DNA from: Chloroflexota bacterium
GTDB lineage: Bacteria; Chloroflexota; Chloroflexia; Chloroflexales; Herpetosiphonaceae
Direction: 5' to 3'
Assembly: GCA_020161265.1 (NCBI GenBank)
Contig: JAIUOC010000010.1
Span: 1-64,000, forward strand
DNA length: 64,000 nucleotides
In this document: piece by piece, positions 60,536-64,000 of the stretch
Position numbering within the stretch: position 1 is the stretch's first letter
How the letters are laid out: every line of letters starts with the position of its first letter
The notes under the pieces: model-generated
What the model was told of the DNA's origin: nothing
The model's database searches: none
What the model saw: only the letters and a program-made list of their open reading frames with translations
Program-made: the position numbers and the translations under genes

Positions 60536-62383
60536 ATGTCGTCTAGGTCGATTAATCGCCGGCTATTGGTGCTTCAAACAGGCTGGACAGTCGCTCAAGC
60601 CCAGTTATTGCTCGCCCATAGCCAAGCCGAATATGTGGTTGTTCAACGCACTGAGCCACAAATCTACTGGTATGTTTACCCACTCGAAGTTGTCCAAGAA
60701 CGCTTAAGCTACCATCACCCTGATATTGCGATCTATCTGGCGCTCAATTTACAAGAAACCTCAGCCAGCCCGACCCTCAACAGCAATCAACTCGAAACCG
60801 CCGACTATTTAAGCGTGGTGCTTGATGATCAGCACCACTTGCAAGGCGTAGTTAATCCAAGTGCTCAAGCCAAAGGCACAGAATTTGATCCGTTCTTCAA
60901 GGCCTATCCCTCAGTTATTGCTCAAAATCAAGCCCAACTTAACCAAGCCTTTGATCTAGCAGTAGGTTTTCGCGATACACCCGATGCTGGCTTGATCGGC
61001 GGCCATAATCCGATTGTCATTCATGGCTTGCAAACTGATGAGCGTTGCACAATTATGCTCAGCGGCGATGGCTTACAATTTGATCGGGAGCAAGCCGAAT
61101 TGGCCTTTGACATGCAAGCCACGCTATTTTTTAAGGCCACACCAACCCGCACAGGCCGCTGTGTAATCTATGTCGATTATTATCGCCAACGCCAATTGGT
61201 GGGGCATGCTGAACGAGTAGTGTTGGTCGATAGCAACGCTGAGCCAGAACCTAGCGACACTAGCCCGTTTGATTTTGGCTCAACTCCGGTCGATTTGCTG
61301 ATCAACCTACGTCGTGATGGCGATACGTTCAAATGGACGGCGATGCCTCATGATCAAGCCTTTACGCCGCTGCACAATTTGCCGAGCCAACAAGCCTTAT
61401 CCGAACAAGCTGCCCAAAATTGCGCCGTTGATCTCTTGGGTGCGGCGGTTAATCCAAGTTTATTGTTGGCGCAACGCGAACTTGAAGCGCTTGCCAGCGA
61501 TCTAGGCCAATTTGTTCCAAGCCCAATTTGGCAATTACACAGCGATTTGGCCCAGAAATTGCAGCGGCCACTGACGGTTTTGCTGCGCAGCAACGATTTG
61601 GCTTTGCCTTGGGAATTGGCGATGGTCGAAGCGCCCTTGCTAGCCGGCGATCAGCCGCTGTATTGGGCCGCCCAAACCCATTTCGCCCGTTGGTATATTC
61701 ACCCACAGGTCAGCCCAATGCCGCCCGATCAACTCAACATTAGCCAAATTAGCGCAATCGCCTCACGCTATGGCTGGGATTCAGGCCAAGCTGAATTGGT
61801 GCATGCAGTTGATGAACAAACCATGCTGCAAAACCAATGGCAAGCCCAAGCCTACGAAGCCACAATTCAGGCGCTTGATCCATTGTTGAGCCAAGCCACG
61901 ACCCAAGCTGGCCATCTTCTACACTTTGCCGTGCATGGTCGCAGCCAACCCAACGCCCGCATCCAAGAAATTATTCTGGCTGATAATAATGCGATTTCGG
62001 CTAAAGCCTTGGTTGGCAATACGCGCCGTCGCCCGCCCCAATTTAGTTTTGTGTTTATCAATGCCTGCCAAGTTGCCACCCCAGGCCAGAGCTTAGGCCA
62101 AGCAGCAGGCTTCCCCGCCGAAATTCTCAAAAGTGGTGCGGCGGGCTTTGTTGCACCGTTGTGGGAAGCTGATGATCAAGCAGCTGGAACGTTTGCCGCT
62201 CAATTTTATAGCCAAGCGTTTCAAGCCCAACCTGTAGGCGCAATTTTGCAACAATATCGCCTAAGTTATGTAGCCAATAGCACCACCACCCGCCTTGCCT
62301 ATATCTTTTATGGCCATCCAGCCTTGCGTTTGGCCTATTTGAGCAAAGGAGCCAACCATGCCCAACAACCAAGTGCGGCTTGA
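60536..62383 (+). CDS. CHAT-domain (caspase-like) protease
   Basis: 615 aa. The C-terminal about 280 residues are a CHAT domain, a clan CD cysteine peptidase fold: catalytic His467 in LLHFAVHGRS and Cys511 in VFINACQVATPG, then SGAAGFVAPLWEADD and the closing YGHPALRLAY, all at typical spacing. Both dyad residues are present, so it should be active. The N-terminal about 300 residues have beta-rich segments with no recognised domain, plausibly a recognition part. GGGAG precedes the ATG. It overlaps the hydrolase gene by 26 nt, so the two are made together. CHAT proteases are known from separase relatives and from defence-associated cell-death systems; which role applies is open. Confidence 0.88.
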   Translation: MSSRSINRRLLVLQTGWTVAQAQLLLAHSQAEYVVVQRTEPQIYWYVYPLEVVQERLSYHHPDIAIYLALNLQETSASPTLNSNQLETADYLSVVLDDQHHLQGVVNPSAQAKGTEFDPFFKAYPSVIAQNQAQLNQAFDLAVGFRDTPDAGLIGGHNPIVIHGLQTDERCTIMLSGDGLQFDREQAELAFDMQATLFFKATPTRTGRCVIYVDYYRQRQLVGHAERVVLVDSNAEPEPSDTSPFDFGSTPVDLLINLRRDGDTFKWTAMPHDQAFTPLHNLPSQQALSEQAAQNCAVDLLGAAVNPSLLLAQRELEALASDLGQFVPSPIWQLHSDLAQKLQRPLTVLLRSNDLALPWELAMVEAPLLAGDQPLYWAAQTHFARWYIHPQVSPMPPDQLNISQISAIASRYGWDSGQAELVHAVDEQTMLQNQWQAQAYEATIQALDPLLSQATTQAGHLLHFAVHGRSQPNARIQEIILADNNAISAKALVGNTRRRPPQFSFVFINACQVATPGQSLGQAAGFPAEILKSGAAGFVAPLWEADDQAAGTFAAQFYSQAFQAQPVGAILQQYRLSYVANSTTTRLAYIFYGHPALRLAYLSKGANHAQQPSAA

Positions 62384-63821
62384 TGGAACCAGCCAAGCCC
62401 ATGAAGTTGCCCCAAATTATCGGATTATTGCCCAAGGTATCACGGGTAATGCCGCCGTACCAAGTCAAGAGCCACGGCGCGGCGAGGCTGGCGCTGGCGT
62501 AATCAAAGGGTTAGATTTGGCTTTGATTACCACTGAAAGCAAGTTAGCCCAAACCTTCACCCTCGATCTTGAGAGCAGTTTGCCACCCCCGCCCGGCGCA
62601 ATGCGCGGCAGCAGCGATTTTGTGCTACAAACGCCCGATTTTGGCAACAATACAGCCCAAGCGGTGCTTTATACCGATCAAGCAACTGGCTATAGTCAAT
62701 GGATTTTCCCTGAGCCAAGCCCAAATCCAGCGACGCAACGCCGAGGCGGAGCCAGCGTTACCTATCGCTTGCCACGCGAGCCAATCGTGCCACTACCGCC
62801 AGCACCAGGCGAAGATGCCCGCCGTGGCGGCGTGATCAAAGCCATTCGCAAGGTTGTACGGGTGATCGCTTGGAAAACTGATGAATTGATTGGTAACACG
62901 CTTGAGGCGATTATTAGCAAGTGGGAATCGGTCAAACGCGCTTATGGCTGGCAAAACTTACCGCTGAATGATCTCAATCCGATTGATTGGGCACGGATGC
63001 AAACTGGCCGCAGTTTATTGCTCATTCATGGCACATTTAGCAGCGCAACCGGAGCATTTGCCGCCTTGCCCAACGAGACAATTGGGCGCTTGCAGCAAAT
63101 CTATAATGGGCGCTTATTCGCCTTCAATCATCCGTCGCTGAGCGTCTCGCCACAAGCCAATATCGACGAATTACTCAAAACCATGCCCAATAACCTCGAA
63201 CTTGATGTAATTACTCATAGTCGTGGCGGCTTGGTTGGGCGCGAATTGCTCAGTCGGGTACAGCAGGGTATTCCGTTGCGAGTACGCAAAATGGTTATGG
63301 TGGCTTGCCCCAACCGTGGCACGCCCTTGGCTGATGGTGAACATTGGCTAACCATGCTCGATCGCTATACCTCGCTGTTGGCCGATTTGCCCGATACCAG
63401 TGCCAGTGTGATTATGGAAGGAATTTTGACGGTTGTGAAATTGATTGGTCATGCTGGCTTGCGCAAATTACCAGGCCTCGCCGCGATGACTCCCAAAAAC
63501 AGCTATTTACAACAACTCAACACTGGCCAGCCCGGTCAAACCCAAGTTTATGCCATGGTTGCCGATTACCAACCCAACGACCCTAATTGGATCAAACGTT
63601 TTATGATTCAACAAGGCAATAAATTGATCGACCATTTCTTTGGCGAGGCCAATGATGGGGTTGTGCCAACAGCGGGTGGCTATCAAGGCACCAGCGATGG
63701 CAGTGGCTGGTCAATCCCAAGTGAACGCCGCATTCTATTTGATACCGACAAACGGATCAACCACAGCAGTTTCTTTGGTAATCCAGCAGTTAACCAGCAA
63801 TTAGTCGAATGGCTCAGGTGA
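62358..63821 (+). CDS. Lipase-like alpha/beta hydrolase coupled to the CHAT protease
   Basis: 487 aa. Residues about 1-200 are a non-catalytic region with two Arg/Gly-rich joints (EPRRGEAGAG, EDARRGGVIK). The alpha/beta hydrolase part has the oxyanion segment LLLIHGTFSSATGAF, nucleophile Ser288 in THSRGGLVG (GHSxG-like), MVACPNRGTPLADGEHW, Asp433 in EANDGVVPTAG and His469 in RINHSSFFG, a complete triad. The layout resembles triacylglycerol lipase/PGAP1-like enzymes. It begins inside the CHAT gene. The Arg/Gly joints between N-terminal region and enzyme could be protease-sensitive. Substrate unknown; membrane lipid is one possibility. Confidence 0.85.
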   Translation: MPNNQVRLDGTSQAHEVAPNYRIIAQGITGNAAVPSQEPRRGEAGAGVIKGLDLALITTESKLAQTFTLDLESSLPPPPGAMRGSSDFVLQTPDFGNNTAQAVLYTDQATGYSQWIFPEPSPNPATQRRGGASVTYRLPREPIVPLPPAPGEDARRGGVIKAIRKVVRVIAWKTDELIGNTLEAIISKWESVKRAYGWQNLPLNDLNPIDWARMQTGRSLLLIHGTFSSATGAFAALPNETIGRLQQIYNGRLFAFNHPSLSVSPQANIDELLKTMPNNLELDVITHSRGGLVGRELLSRVQQGIPLRVRKMVMVACPNRGTPLADGEHWLTMLDRYTSLLADLPDTSASVIMEGILTVVKLIGHAGLRKLPGLAAMTPKNSYLQQLNTGQPGQTQVYAMVADYQPNDPNWIKRFMIQQGNKLIDHFFGEANDGVVPTAGGYQGTSDGSGWSIPSERRILFDTDKRINHSSFFGNPAVNQQLVEWLR

Positions 63822-64000
63822 AGGATGAGGGATGAAGGATGAGGGATGAAATTTAACCGCGAAGAACGCGAAGTTTCACAAAGATGAATTTGGCTATTGG
63901 CTATCGAAGATTGGTTGGAATCTTAACTCCAAAGCCAATAGCCTATAGCCAACGCTCTTCGTGCTCTTCGTGGTTAAAAAACGCTATGTTCTACACGCTT
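63822..64000. repeat. Word-repeat block at the right end
   Basis: 'ggatgaggg' and 'ggatgaa' in tandem (63821-63850), 'ccgcgaagaacgcgaag', 'ttggctattggctat', 'gccaatagcctatagcc' and 'cttcgtgctcttcgtgg'. The first set is the reverse complement of the tandem at 385-432, and others match 53.7 kb. No gene is seen. Confidence 0.7.

Overview
The window reads as a contiguous piece of a chromosome from a Chloroflexota bacterium, most likely Herpetosiphon or a close relative. This is inferred from gene content and style: an OpcA-type G6PDH assembly factor beside zwf, many Ser/Thr kinase, FHA, VWA and SH3-type proteins, secreted proteins with Calx-beta-like and 'FxxYW..G..FG' repeats, roughly balanced GC, and recurrent degenerate intergenic word repeats. 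No search was run, so the genus is an inference. Nearly all of the sequence is coding; there are no rRNA or tRNA genes and no CRISPR array that I can see.

Layout. 1-436: gene-free repeats. 437-3734 (minus): a pseudokinase/SH3 membrane protein translationally coupled to a degenerate Sir2 paralogue, followed by a canonical Sir2 deacylase. 3.8-8.1 kb: an apparently leaderless methyltransferase gene (minus), then a plus-strand run of a class V PLP enzyme, an alpha/beta hydrolase and a HEAT-repeat protein. 8.2-15.9 kb: FKBP isomerase, SbcC/Rad50-like ATPase, B12-type radical SAM protein, and a soluble histidine kinase. 16.0-19.4 kb: the oxidative pentose phosphate operon zwf-opcA-pgl. 19.5-21.9 kb: a PIG-L deacetylase and two tandem signal peptidases I. 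22.3-28.6 kb: tilS-hpt-ftsH, with a TnpB-bearing IS200/IS605-type element inserted between hpt and ftsH, then a YebC-family regulator.

28.9-40.5 kb is a membrane signalling island: FHA protein, VWA protein, a kinase with a DFG change and an SH3-like tail, a PP2C phosphatase, three secreted Calx-beta/PPC paralogues and two Ser/Thr kinases. The phosphatase and one kinase carry nearly identical extracytoplasmic thrombospondin-3-like calcium repeats, suggesting that opposing enzymes read the same surface cue. 40.6-41.1 kb holds no gene but has a good promoter and nested long-range complementarity; I interpret it as an unidentified structured RNA of about 410 nt.

41.2-48.3 kb (minus): GT-C-type membrane glycosyltransferase, queG, a CcrM/HinfI-like DNA methyltransferase with no restriction partner, and a zinc/manganese ABC transporter (permease, ATPase, His-rich binding lipoprotein) behind a promoter with a palindromic operator candidate. 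48.4-53.7 kb: a tiny membrane protein and ECF sigma factor (minus), a membrane-anchored beta-propeller and a secreted repeat protein (plus), and a MerA-like flavoenzyme lacking the mercury-binding tail. 54.1-59.7 kb: a BmpA-type nucleoside ABC transporter with terminators after the binding-protein gene and after the last permease. 59.8-63.8 kb: a QP-rich membrane protein, then a CHAT (caspase-like) protease overlapping a lipase-like alpha/beta hydrolase. The window ends in the same repeat family that opens it.
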